Assembly (NCBI GenBank): GCA_013400155.1
Contig: VXBM01000056.1
Coordinates: forward strand, 713,828 to 777,827
DNA length: 64,000 bases
Reading direction: 5' to 3'
Origin: Helopsaltes ochotensis
Lineage: Eukaryota > Chordata > Aves > Passeriformes > Locustellidae
The notes below the pieces were generated by a model. That model was not told the DNA's origin, ran no database searches, and saw only the letters and a list, made by a program, of their open reading frames with translations. Below, in pieces: positions 52,735 to 64,000 of the stretch. The translations under genes were made by a program, and so were the position numbers. Position 1 is the first letter of the stretch. Every line of letters begins with the position of its first letter.

Positions 52735-53135
52735 AACAAATTCAGAGGAGTAGCTGAAGGGAAGAGGGGGTTTCAGCCTGGAGAAAAGGAGGCTGAAGGG
52801 AGACCTTGTAGAGAGGTAGGTGTTGGTGTCTTCTCCCAGGTAACAAGCAGCAACAAAAACAGGAAATAGCCCCAAGTTGTGCCAGAGGATGTTCTGATTG
52901 TTTAGAAAGTATACTAGGAACACTTTCTTCATCAAAAGGGTTGTCAAGCCCTGGAACAGGCTGCTCAGGGTGGCGGTGGAGTCACCATTCCTGGTGGTAT
53001 TTGAAAGCCACGTGGGTGGGGTTCTTAGGGACATGGATTAGTGGTGTCCTTGGAAGTGCTGGCTTAGCAGTTGGACTCAAAAGACCTTAAAGGTCTTTTC
53101 CAACCTAAACAATTCCACTATTCTAATTCTATGGA
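52735..53135 (+). mobile_element. CR1 LINE 3' end, sense on plus strand
   Basis: Contains TTCAGCCTGGAGAAAAGGAG, CCCTGGAACAGGCTGCTCAG, GTGGAGTCACCATTCCTGG and the tail CTTAAAGGTCTTTTCCAACC then TAAACAATTCCACTATTCTA. Typical avian CR1 terminus with an internal deletion. Confidence 0.92.
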
Positions 53136-54396
53136 TTGCCTAGATAAGGAAATCCAAAAGCATACAAAAAGTACTAATGCCCACCAGCTGTGTAATAATC
53201 ATAGAATTGATAATGAAGTAATTAAAAGCGTAATATTTTACTATGCATACAGTTTATTAAAGCTGTCGACTCATTATGTTAACTGCATTTTAGAATTTTA
53301 GAACTAATTTAGCATATTTAAGCACATTTCAGAAGCTGTTTAGAATGGAAGGGAAAAAACAATGCACCAATGGAATTAAATTAAATGAATGCCAGTGAGA
53401 GCTTGAATTGCAGTTTCCTGCTGAGAATTTACCATATTCTCTCTGTAGACATTTTTTAATTAATATTTTTTTCAATCTTACCAACAAAAAATCAGAGGAG
53501 CAATCATAAGGTTTGCCTACTCTCCCCTATTGGTTTAGTGTTTCCAAATGGAAGATACATTTTGCTACACTTACAACACTGTTAACTACCCCTCCTTCTG
53601 AAACCAGAAACGTTTTTTCAGGTATTTTCCTTAGAAGCCACAAAATGAAAATTTGAATGAAATAGAAGCTGAGCTATTCCTAGGAGTGCCCTTAAAATAA
53701 GAAACTACCAGCTGTGCTTTTGAAATTTCTCCTCTATTACTGCAAATACCAGTGAGGAATGAAGTTCTCTCCTTGGAAAATGATGATTCAGGATTATGAT
53801 GCAAGTCTGGAGACTGGTAAACTTTGACCAATATCCTGATCTACTACAAAAAAACCTGTCATTTTCCAGCACACCACCAATATTACTTTCCCAACAAACA
53901 AGGCCACATTAGGACATGACTGGAGGTATTGATTATAGTTTCATAGCTCTGTTTCATATAATATTTTGTTACAATTTTGTCTGCATTATTTCAGCAAGAA
54001 ACCTTTCATCAGCTACTAACATCCAAAATTAGGAAAACAAGCAGCAAATGTTGCCGTTTTCAGTACTTCTCTTTCCTCTCAGATACTCTGTCCTTGGCCA
54101 AAACCTGATTTCTATCAGCATAAGATACCCTCATTAAAACAAGCTCTCTACCTGATAAATTTTCCCAGAATTTCTTCAAAAAAAAAAAAGCTTCTAAGGA
54201 ATTCAGTGTTTAAAACACAGGAGTACACACATTTAATTAGTTGCCTTGAGTCCAACACTAGCAGACTTAATATGCTGTACTACCACTTTAATTTTTATGA
54301 AATCATGTAATCCTTCAAATTGCCAACTGGATGAATACCTTTTGATTTTATAACACGAACAGTTATGATTAAGACTAGATAGTAATTAAAACACAC

Positions 54397-54553
54397 CTTC
54401 TTCCTTAGCTGTATCTTGCGGCTTGAATTTTAAAGTGAAGATCTTTCTTAGCTTACAGTTAGCCGAAATAATAATTCCATCCAAAGACCGGAAGAGAGCT
54501 CCTCCGAATATTTCATAGGTAAATGTTACCAAGTCAATGCACATATTGCACCA
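54397..54553 (-). CDS. CFAP20DC: CFAP20DC exon: C-terminal part of CFAP20 domain
   Basis: 157 bp, entering in phase 0 and leaving in phase 1. It translates from WCNMCIDLVTFTYEIFGG through SLDGIIISANCKLRKIFTL to KFKPQDTAKEE. The pattern (aromatic residue, then a hydrophobic DL..FT..IFG, then a hydrophobic strand ending in A-N-C-K/R-x-R-K/R) is the hallmark of CFAP20 and its paralogues, where the equivalent ends HANCRIRRVYF. The acceptor is TTTTCTAG|TGG and the donor is AAG|GTGTGT. This exon closes the folded domain; downstream exons look disordered. Confidence 0.95.
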
Positions 54554-56397
54554 CTAGAAAAGAGAAACAATACTCCTTAGCAAAACCCATGAGCTGATGC
54601 TAACACACCTTCTATACACATAAACAAGATGGCCTTGAGGAGAAATGCAGCAATTTTCATTCAACTTGCAGAACTGTAATATAATTTATATGATTGCTCA
54701 TGTGTAAAATCTAGCTGATCAATGGTTGAAATTTTAAGGGAAAACAAAAATGAAAATATAATGATTGTACATGCCTTATTTCCTTATAAAGTCAAGTAGA
54801 AATATTAGCTGCTAATTGCCAAATAGCAAATATTTTTGAGAAAAAATTTAGGTGCATACATTACTGTTCAGGTCTTAGATCTGAAATTTTGTAAGGAAAG
54901 CAATATTTGTTTTGAAGACACCAAGCAATGGACTGATAACAGATACTTCTAGTGATGAGGTTGAAAAATAGAATAATTTGTAGGAATACCATACAGAAAG
55001 GTAGCATGTGAAAATGCAAACTATGTTCTGCTGATGGAACAAACAACTTATTATACATCCTGATTTACAACCCCTCATGCTAACAATAAAAATCAGCTTA
55101 TGTATAAGTATAATATCATTATTATATCAGCGTATATACAGTAAGCTGAACTATCAGAGCCATGTAAAAGATCTATCTAATCACTGAAAGCAGTACGCTC
55201 CCTCCTTTAAGCAAAAGCAATGATAAATAGACAGATAACCAAAGGGAGACAGATATTTATTCAGATACACTACGGAATATAGATCTACTCTTTAAGGTTG
55301 GTCAAGCATTAAGGCTATTAAAATATTTTGTCATTATAAATGATCAGAGCATCTAGATATATCTGATTCATGCTTTATTATCTAAATTAAAATACATTAC
55401 TAAAGTGCACCTTCTGCTTGAATTTAACTTGGTGTACATTATTGCACATGTTAATCCTGAAATACCTGTACTAGACTGACACCAAGTAACTGAAATTACA
55501 CTGAAAAAATAATTTAATTTCATTGAGTCTTGAATTAACAGCAACTTCAGGGGTATGATCTGACACATATTCATTAAAAAAACCCAACTACTTCTTCCCA
55601 CAAAGCAGAACACTCCTCAATTTTCAGTTACCACAGCTGTTTTCATTTAACCTATCTCAAAAAAAGTTATAAAGTCCGAAGTTTTTTGTAAAATATTCTC
55701 TCTCATGTCTAGCCTTAAATTCACATAACTGTTATCTATTTCTCTTCATGCAAATATATTTTTTACAATATTTGAAATCTAACTACTCTCAAGTATCAAG
55801 CTTATTATCTAAAGCAGTATTTGAGCCTCAGTCCTTTCATGGTAACCATCAAGCTTTGTATCCTGTCAGCTATTACCATCTGTTGTGGCTGGGCATGGGA
55901 GAGCAGAAAAAGGAGAAGCTAATGGTTATTGTTTTGTTTTCATCGGTTTGATACATAGATTGTTTTTGTTTATACCAGAATCTGGAAGAACCTGAAGAAA
56001 GTGAGAGCAACCATCAACTACCATCTACCTGCAGCTCCAGTGAATGTCATCAAAGGTCACTACAGGGGAAGGGACATGTGAGCAGGAGCACTCTCATGAA
56101 GAAGTATCAGGGACATAGAATTTTATAGAGGCTGGATCAACAGGAGAGGTGAAGAAACATCACAAACAGCAGAATAAGAATGAATTCCTAATATAAGAAG
56201 AAGGATAGACGAGGTACAGCACTAAGTGGTTCTGCTGCCATCTGGTAAAGGGGACATACATACACAAGTATCTTCAATCAATAGCAGCTGAGTTCTAAAC
56301 CAAGCAGTAGTTTCAAAAAGTTCATAATATACACAAAACATTTCTGATTAGAAAACATGCTCAACCTCAGTCCACGCAATATTCCCAAGGTACCTAC
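54554..56397 (-). other. CFAP20DC intron
   Basis: 1.8 kb AT-rich intron between the two CFAP20-domain exons. No repeat or further exon recognised. Confidence 0.85.
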
Positions 56398-56512
56398 TAT
56401 TTTGCGCTTGATCATAAACAGAGGAATCTTTGCATGCAGAGGGGTTACAGACAACTCCTTGTGGACCGTTGACAAATACAATCTTCTTTTAATATTGTCA
56501 AAATCAGTTATC
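56398..56512 (-). CDS. CFAP20DC: CFAP20DC exon: middle of CFAP20 domain
   Basis: The first base completes a codon from the previous exon (phase 2), followed by 38 codons. The protein begins ITDFDNIKRRLYLSTVHKE and ends PLFMIKRKI. The acceptor has a T-rich tract ending TATAG; the donor is ATA|GTAGGT, leaving phase 0. The RR-x-Y-x-S and PLHAKIPL segments correspond to the strands of the CFAP20/DUF667 beta-sandwich that precede the W-x-x-x-x-x-DL motif in the next exon. The preceding exon, expected to encode the first half of the domain, was not located and may lie beyond the right edge. Confidence 0.93.
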
Positions 56513-57199
56513 CTATAAAAGAAAAGTCAGAAGAGAATGGAACAGATCTTTGTCAATTCAATAATCCAGTATCTTTGGGAAATCACAAAAAACCTGTTCA
56601 TATGCAGAACCTTTATGGCAGCAAATACGGAATTTAACAATTCTTTTACAAGATGAGTAATGAGATTTCTTTCTCCAGTTCAAACTTTGTGGCTATATCC
56701 CTGCATATATAAAATCACTTTACATGCTAATTTCATTTCAACAGTCTACACGCTTTGCTAGATTCCCACAGTCCTTCAGAATATGAAAGAATTCAATTTG
56801 TATGAACTGAGAACCCAGTAGCCTTTAATAATAACATGTGTTTTGGCCCCTTAAACTTGTGTTATCTTGAGGCCTGCTAACTAGAAAAACATTATTTGCT
56901 TTCTTTTCCTAAAAATGCTTCTGTCACTGCACATAGACTCTTTTCAGCTTAAAGGTAAACATAATACATTGTCTGTCTGTTTTACTTCATGAGGACATAT
57001 GTTCAAAGGTGAATTATAATGCAGAAGTTTATTGCTCACTATTCAGGTCATCTCACAATACCAAGGACACTGAATTTCAACATTTCTAATAAATTCAGAC
57101 CACAGCCATGGTCACAAAAAAAATATTAGGTTTCCTTTAAACTGATAAAGAGGGTAATTTTTATGTTCTGTTCGCTTCAAGTTTTGTTAACAGCTATAG

Positions 57200-57762
57200 T
57201 GGTTTTGACTGGGACCCAGTTGAATTTCTTCAGAGTAGCTTGGAGAGTGCTTTGGGTTTGTGCTGGAAGCAATGTTGGTAACTTAGGGCTATTTTCACTG
57301 CTGCTGGGCACTGCTTACACCAAGTCAAGGCCTTTTCTGCTCCTCACCTCATTTCATCTCACCAGACAGGAGGCTGGAGATGTATGAGGAGCTGGGAGGG
57401 GACACAGTCAGGACAGCTGATGCCTACTGACCCAAGGGATGTTTCAGACAACACAGTGCTATGCTCAGCAGTAAGAACTGTGGGGAAAGAGAAGGAATGA
57501 GGAAAGTTCAGAGCTGTGTTGTTTTCCCACAGGATGAAGCCCTGAGCTCCTGGAGATGGCTGAACATCTGCAGGCCCATGGGAAGGAGCTAATGTTTAGA
57601 TTAATGTTTAGATTTTGGTTGCATGTGTGGCTTTTGCTCTCCCTATTAAACTGTCTTTATCTCAATGCACTAGGTTTTGCACTTTTACCCTCGTGTATTC
57701 TCTTCCCCAGGAGTGAGAGGGGCTGCTGCGGCTCAGCTGCTTCCTGGGGTTAAACCACAACA
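57200..57762 (+). mobile_element. Diverged second copy of the ERVL-like LTR
   Basis: Shares with the 52 kb LTR GGAGCTGGGAGGGGACACAG, CAGGACAGCTGATGCC, CCCAAGGGATGTTTCAGA, an ATTAAACTGTCTTTATCTCA segment and the end GGGGTTAAACCACAACA. More diverged than the 52 kb copy. The left boundary is approximate. Confidence 0.75.
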
Positions 57763-58330
57763 GCAGCACAGCCTTGACATTCTCCAACAGTCCACCCTTC
57801 TAAGAGACGGTCCGAAGATCCTTCATCTGCCTCACGACTGCCGTCAAGGAAGCCCCCCAAGGACACGGACCGAGACCCCCAGAGGAACAGGGGGACTTTC
57901 TAGCTTGGCCAAGGTGGGCTGTTCGCCAAGTTCTGCCAGCAGGTGTGTGCTCACTGGACCACAGACGAGTATGCATTTCTCATGGGAAGCAGAGTGCAAG
58001 AACAATGGTCTTGGGCAAGTTGGTGCTTGTTGCTCAAACCAGTAAGCGAGCCTCTACCGACCTGGGCACCTGTTCCCAGAGCAACAGATCCTCATTGCAT
58101 GACTCCACCTTTTTGGCCAGTTGCCCCTTGCCTTGAAAAAGACTATAAAAAGGATCCCTTGAGTTAACCCCATTTCGTGATCACCCCACTGGAAGATGCA
58201 TCTATCTGTGGCACTCAATATAAGTGCATTGTTGTTGAGTAGACTGTTGTTGTCCCCTGCTGTGTCTTTTATGCTCTGAGATCACTAAAGACCCTTCACA
58301 ACCCCCGCATGAATCAGCGGATCATGACAG
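57763..58330 (+). mobile_element. Second LTR-like block adjoining the ERVL LTR
   Basis: GC-richer than its surroundings, with a TATA box (ACTATAAAAAGGATCC, 58142-58157), a downstream R/U5-like segment (TGTCCCCTGCTGTGTCTTTT) and an end at GATCATGACA. It does not resemble the preceding LTR. Likely another retroviral LTR family inserted at, or recombined with, the first. No reading frame of retroviral type is seen. Class and exact ends are uncertain. Confidence 0.5.
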
Positions 58331-58606
58331 CCCTTAACACTCCAGAGGACAGATATTACTTTAAAGGCTGCAATCCGGGAGAATACACTTAATGTATGGG
58401 GAAACAAAGATTAATTTACCTATTATTTTTGAACAAGCCTATTTCTAACAGATGGGTATTTCTCTGTAGTTAACAGCCCCTCTGAGAAGATGACAAATAA
58501 TTATAATAAACAACTTTTTGTCACTACTTAGTGTTGCTAAAAGTAATTACTCATAATCATTCAAATGCTGGGTTTTACTTCAAAATAGTGAAACTCCCCT
58601 GTAGAC

Positions 58607-58670
58607 TTTTTTTTTGGTTGGTTTTGTTGTTTGGTTGGGTTTTTTTGTTTTCTGTTTTTTTTTTTATTAA
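58607..58670. repeat. T/G-rich simple tract
   Basis: Long T runs interspersed with GGTTGG units, about 65 bp; low complexity. Confidence 0.85.
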
Positions 58671-61600
58671 TTTATAACTGAAAACTTTTTCATTAACTAA
58701 GGACTACTTGTCCTATACCTGTAGCTTAAATAATGAAATGTCATCACCCAAAATTCACAGAATAACACCCTAAAACATTAATAGGTTTCCTTAGGTCAAC
58801 TTAGGAGGATATAACTCTGGGGCAAATTACCTACTTTTGTTCCTTTTGCCAATTTGAGACTTTAAGCAAGGACTGTACAAAATATACTGGAAGTATGTAA
58901 ATATCAAAAGGTTCTACCAGTACAGGCAATAAACATACATAAGCACTTTCTTGTTCCTCCATAGTCATTAAGACCATCATCCAAACCAAACCATTCACCA
59001 GCACTCCAGAACTTGCTAATTTTTTCTTCTCCCATGCAGATAAACTGACGTTTAATCTATTCATCCTCACACCATGAGTGGGCAAATGAAAACCAAGTGG
59101 AAGACTACTATCTGTTTCATTTTGAAAGACTAGCAGCTCCTCTTATAAATCACATGCAGCTGAAAAGCAGAAATTCCACTACCATGTCAAGAAAAAACCA
59201 TTATATCCTCACTATTGCTATTGTTTGACATGAGCGATTCCAGAATCAGCTGCACATATTTTTATGAATGGACAAATTACACCAAGTCCTTAAAAAGTGA
59301 TTTCATCAAGTCATTTTATCAGAAAACCTCCAAGTGTCTTAGAGTGCTGGTACCTGGGCTTGATCTTACTTTTGAAGAAGTTTAATGAAGATGTGAAATA
59401 ATTCCCTTAAGATCACCAGCAAATGGGCCACATAGATCTGGGCCTTTAACCCAGATTAAGGCATAGTTCCACCTATCACGCGACTTCCCATATAGCCTTT
59501 GGTGAAAAACCTATGAATCTAGTTTCCAGAAACTCTTCACTCTAAATCTTGGGTGTTCAGAAGTGCTAAAAAATCAGTGCATCAAGCAAGTCCAATGTAT
59601 TGGAGCAATGGTAGCTTGAAGCTGCCTGCATTTCCTGGTTACATGTAGAGCTGAGCAATTGTGCTGAGAAACCAGGTGGTTGCAATAACCTGAGTATTGA
59701 GAAACAAAAATACTATCCCTGCTGAACCTCAAACTGCATAATTCTCAATAGAGAATGTTGCTTTAAATGAGGCCATAACAGAGCAGTAGGAGCCTAGAAT
59801 TAAGTCATGCATATCTCCAAACAACTGGCAATAAACCCGAAGTTCACTCTACACTATCAGTTCAGTATGTTTAAATTTTATTAATTATTTCTTATATGAA
59901 TAGGTATATCTCTTCCCCTCATGAAAAAAAAAAAAAGTACCTTGGTTATAGAAAGGCCATTTGTAAATGTACAGCTCAGTTACATTCCAAAACATAACAC
60001 TGAACACATTTGTTTTGATCAAAAGACATACATTTATATCGGACTCTGTCATATAAGTCTAAAAAAGACTATTTATGATGACAGATGTGCCATAAGGAAG
60101 GGGCAAACCTGAGATACATAGAAATAACCACTCCTAAAGAAGTATAATTTATTTCTGTAAATACATTTAAACCAATAAAAATACTTATATTCCACAGGCA
60201 AAAGAAGGTGAAACATTCAAACAAATTTAAAAAGAAGATGGCCTTAAAGGTATATAAAATAATTTATTTCCCAGGAGAAGGAAGATAATTATTTAAGAGT
60301 TAGTGTAACTTTCAGACTTTTCAATTATATTGCTTACAGGAAAATAAAAATAACGGAAAGGTCTGCAGAAACTCTTTTCTGAAATAATTCAGACAATGGG
60401 AGCTAGAACATCAAATCTCTCAGTTGCAAAATGACTCCAGAGTACTTCTGGTGAAACTCAACTTTTTTTTTTTCTTTTCCCTGCTATCCAAAAGCAGAAC
60501 TTATGTTAAACCTACAATGGCAAGAAACATCTGCAGTACACATCTTGATTTCAAAGATGAATTTTAAAAATCTATATGGGAGTTAATGCATTTTTATTAT
60601 GTCTGTGCTTGAGTATTTATATCTAAGGGTCAGATATGATAGAAAAGTAATGAGACCATGTTGAGAAAAATGAGGTAGTCAACAAGAAAATCAACCTCAT
60701 TTATAATAATATTCCTGTGATCAGCAGGTGCATAACTCTTCCAGCTACGGTCATTAACTGCATTCATTTCACACTTAACATCTACATTTGCAAACCATTT
60801 GAAAGTAAAATTACCTTCCAATTCAATGTTCAATTTTATTTTACATCTTCAAATTTGATTGACTATTTTCCTCACAATGGTAACTATAGTGAGATTGTAA
60901 GCGAATGGTAGCAACTACTCAAGAGCAAAGATAGATTCATCTGCTCAGATTGCCTATTCACTTTGCTTCTGTATGGATAATAATTTATAACCATTTCTTA
61001 ATGTTCAATTCAAGGCTAAAAATGAACTTAGAAAAAACAATACTGAACTTTTGAAGGGATGCTTCATTTGTCAGGATCACCTGGTCATCAAATGAAAGTG
61101 TTTTTCTCTTCATAAATGTTGTAACCTGGAAGTTTACCAAACACAAAAGCAGGTATTTCATCTACGCTGCTAAGCCAAGAGCAACTCCCATGCGATTTCA
61201 TACTAACAGAAATCTCTTTGCGTCCTGGTCAAAATCCAGAGAGAATTCTCTGCTAATGCTTCACTATTATTACATTTGTACTTAACAATTGTAGTGCCAT
61301 TTTCTCCATAAAAGGCATGTGTTTCCTAAACATTAGATAGTAGCATACTCATCATCACCTCCACTTTAAAGACAGAAAACAAAGGAATAGCAATTGTCAG
61401 CTGATTTGCTATGCTTTTAGATTCTCAAGTTTCCTTATTGAGGAGCACCCTGTACTTCACATACTTTATGTGCTAGTTGTAAATTTGTCTTGTAGGAGAT
61501 ACTACATTACTGAAGTGGCTGCCTGATGATCTGCAATCCAGAGCACTGTACCCTGCCCTCATAAAAATAGATAGTAGTTACATTGAAAATCAATCAAATC

Positions 61601-64000
61601 TCTACAAAATAGGAGATCTGGAAGATATTACCAGACCTAGAGAACAAGTTGTATTGTGTACTGGAATTTCCTGTTGATGGATTTTTTTTTCTGGAGAACA
61701 TTAAGAAAAATAACCCACGAAGTGCCCTTAACCAGTATCCATAAAGAGGGAGTAACACAAGTGCAGGCACAAAACAAGAATTTTCAGATCTGGTTGTTAG
61801 AATGGAAATCTTTCAAAACATGAACAGTTATGAAGAAATGATGAATCTTGACCTCTCCCTACAAGATACTGACATATTTGCCATCAGTTCTCCAAGTAAA
61901 AAAATGACCTGGTATTTTTGCTGACCAAGAATAACTTAGCATGAAAGTTTAAATACCCTTACAACTCCACATGTTTCACAAATCGTTCTGGAAGCGCTCT
62001 CTAATATCCACAACATATATTTTAGAAACTTCTCTCAACATTTTAATGCTTTGGTTTTGAAATAAGCTCATCTTTCTCTTATTTTCAAGTATTTAGTAAA
62101 TTCCATTTTACGGCACAATGCTATGCTCCTGTGAAGCATGGCTAACTTTGACAAATCATTTAGAAAACTGTAATTCTAGAAAATAATTTTTAATTTTTCA
62201 GTACAAAGTACTCTAGTGAGTATTAACATGTAGAAAGCTTAGTGTTAACTTCTTCTCCAGAATCTAAAAATGGTACCTCTATATTGCAGTTACTTATGCC
62301 TGCAGCAAGTTATGTTGGCATTTTAAGTTCATTGGCTGTTATTTTTTCTGCTTTGTTATTCTTTCCATGAATTTTCTGTTCTAAAGAGACAGTCCATCCT
62401 TTCATCCATCCTTTTGAGACAAAGGAAAGGATGCTTGCACCTGCTGATGTAATAGTTCTCTTTAAATACAGCCACATTTCTCACATTTAAACCATTTATT
62501 CTAATTACTAAGAATTACTATGAAGTCTTCCCTTTAAAAAGACAAAATTAACTTTCTTGCTAACAGAATTTCCTTTATTTGGCAAATGAAAATCCTAACT
62601 AACAAACCCTACCAATCAAATATAAACAGGATTCAGTTTACCTCATGTTACTTACATTGATCAACCAATCAAAATATAAACAATTAGTACCTGTCTTCCA
62701 TCTAAAGTTCTGAAGATGTGATGACCAGGAGAGTTAAATTTTTTTTCATTTGAAATATATGAGTTAAAATCTGCTTTGTAAATTATGAAGTTTAACATAC
62801 CTTAATACTTCTAAGAATGTTTCTGTATTTCACTCCTGCCCCACAAACAAATCAAGGCACATGCCACTAAATATCAGAATTTCAAATAATCTCTCAGCTA
62901 AATATACTCAAGAAAGTTTACCTTCAGTCTCTATCTAAAATCTTCCAATAATTTCAGATGTACATGCTAGAATTAGCATCTAGGTCCTGGTTAGAATTTG
63001 AAGAGTTTGGTCTAAATCTGGCAAGACTAACCAAGATTCATATTGTTCTGTATCTGAAAACATGCTGGATGTTTAGGTTAACAAGAAAAATTTATCATAT
63101 CTCTGTCAGCAAAGCTAAAATAATGACTGATTATGATAACATCAAATTCACATAAATTCAAACCGTTATGGATCTATGAATAAATTAGCTATGCCTGTAA
63201 AACCTACTATGTTGTAGTTATTAAAAATCTCAAATTAATAAGCTTACATTTATAGAAAGAACTGTTTGGAAACAGGAAATATGGTAACAAAATATATGTA
63301 TATTCTACTGTACTGTTCACAGGCCTTGTAGTAAGATTTCTTATCAGCAAGCACAACTACTTCAGGAATAAAGAGATTTTATCCCTACAGATACCTTTTT
63401 CCCTACAGATTCCTTCATGCATAACTAGCTTCAACAGAAAACTTATAAGGTATGTTCCAGAGTTCGAAACTCTCACAGAGTTTGCATTAATTCAGAATAT
63501 AACAAGAGCTGATGCCTTCTGGAGCTGGCCAAGGTTAGTGGCAAGCAAAGCTAATTTGACTGTGAACAGTGGGATAGTAACTGAGCAAACCTGTTGATAA
63601 GCGCTTTGCCAGCTGAGCAAAGGTTGAAAGGTTGAGGTTTAAACATCAGGAAGAATTCAGAAACGAAGAGACATTTGAGTAAATGAGCAATAGTGTTGTG
63701 ATCCTCAGCACATTCTGGCTGGAAAGATGGTCCATAAGGTACTGTGTGATTCTAGGAAGTGGCAACACAGCAGAGCCCCATGGCACGTTGATATCAAGCA
63801 CCAAGTCTGGGCTTGGGGGCAGCAGCAGTTCTCACTGACAATGGGCATGGCTACTCTGCAGGTTTTCATGTCAGAGGTGACAGAGTTCTCATAAGAGAAC
63901 TGAGACCTCCCCAGCTACAAGCTGTGCTGTGTGATTTTACAGCTTGTTTACCATGCCAAGATTTAAACAAATTGGAAGCAGCATGAATTGGCCACCACTG

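Larger units (their letters stand above)
50831..54396 (-). other. CFAP20DC intron with LTR and CR1
   Basis: 3.6 kb intron. It contains the solo LTR at 52027-52508 and a CR1 3' fragment at 52735-53135; the rest is unremarkable AT-rich DNA. Confidence 0.85.
3645..64000 (-). other. CFAP20DC: CFAP20DC (C3orf67) gene, minus strand, 3' part; 5' end runs off the window
   Basis: Spliced minus-strand translation gives a CFAP20-domain protein with the motif order I know from CFAP20DC/C3orf67: end of the CFAP20 domain, a long Ser/Lys/Glu-rich middle, then C-terminal blocks LSSSELQML, HYQKEM, NWLN.FSPP and LLYDPCLNCYF. Thirteen exons are supported (56.5 to 4.1 kb, about 720 codons), plus three weaker microexon candidates. 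Family knowledge: CFAP20 is an axonemal inner-junction protein, and CFAP20DC carries the same fold plus a disordered tail; its own molecular role is poorly defined. Exon phases agree at every junction except 43138/40810. The N-terminal CFAP20-domain exons were not found between 56.5 and 64 kb. Identity is very secure; completeness is not. Confidence 0.93.
56513..64000 (-). other. Upstream intron of CFAP20DC (5' exons not found)
   Basis: AT-rich DNA on the 5' side of the first recognised exon. I looked for the expected N-terminal CFAP20-domain exons (a hydrophobic LGLIQRFL..LQIYVP-like segment ending in phase 2) and for a CpG-rich promoter, and saw neither. LTR-like blocks occupy 57.2-58.3 kb and a T/G-rich simple tract 58.6 kb. 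The remainder shows nothing I can name. Confidence 0.6.

Noticed and set aside
57677..58167. 122-codon and shorter ORFs across the LTR-like block
   Set aside because: GC-rich LTR DNA with overlapping frames; no retroviral motif and no start context.
62620..62700. Strong-looking minus donors (CAAT|GTAAGT, GAG|GTAAAC) as candidates for the missing N-terminal exon
   Set aside because: The upstream sequence has no acceptor, has stops, and shows no CFAP20-domain residues.

Overview
This window is AT-rich, gene-poor vertebrate nuclear DNA, almost certainly avian. It carries several CR1 LINE 3' ends, including a copy with reverse-transcriptase motifs, and a solo LTR of the type common in songbird and other neoavian genomes (TGTCCTGGTTT start, GGGAGGGG-ACACAGCCAGGACAG core). 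I see no bacterial-type operons, rRNA, tRNA or CRISPR.

One protein-coding gene accounts for essentially all supported coding sequence. It is the minus-strand gene CFAP20DC (C3orf67 in human), a large CFAP20-domain protein. The identification rests on the translated, spliced exons. The exons at 56.5 and 54.5 kb encode the end of the CFAP20 (DUF667) domain (RRLYLSTVHKE ... SLDGIIISANCKLRK). The next exons encode the long, low-complexity middle of the protein. The last four (28.7, 22.4, 9.45 and 4.1 kb) encode the conserved C-terminal motifs (LSSSELQML.., HYQKEMSPL.., NWLNVFSPPI.., LLYDPCLNCYF). Exon boundaries were set by AG/GT sites and phase. All consecutive phases agree except one, between 43138 and 40810, where an exon or an alternative donor is still missing. 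The N-terminal exons were not found and probably lie beyond 64000.

Layout from right to left, in the direction of transcription: 64.0-56.5 kb is an upstream intron containing two adjoining LTR-like blocks at 57.2-58.3 kb. From 56.5 to 35.5 kb the exons are fairly close together, with a solo LTR at 52.0-52.5 kb and CR1 pieces at 52.7 and 44.9 kb. From 35.5 to 4.1 kb are four exons separated by large introns, which hold CR1 copies at 32, 25.7 and 8.7 kb, a hexanucleotide microsatellite at 25.4 kb and an unexplained 200-codon plus-strand ORF at 34.1-34.7 kb. Below about 3.65 kb is 3' flank, ending in another CR1 copy at 0.1-0.8 kb that is about 98% identical to, and inverted relative to, the 32 kb copy.

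The most interesting observation is in the terminal exon. The reading frame set by the preceding exons reaches a TGA at 4073-4071, directly before a still-recognisable conserved C-terminus (TLLYDPCLNCYF...) that runs 23 codons to a second stop. Either this bird makes a truncated CFAP20DC, the TGA is read through, or it is a polymorphism or assembly error. I found no convincing undescribed multi-gene system.
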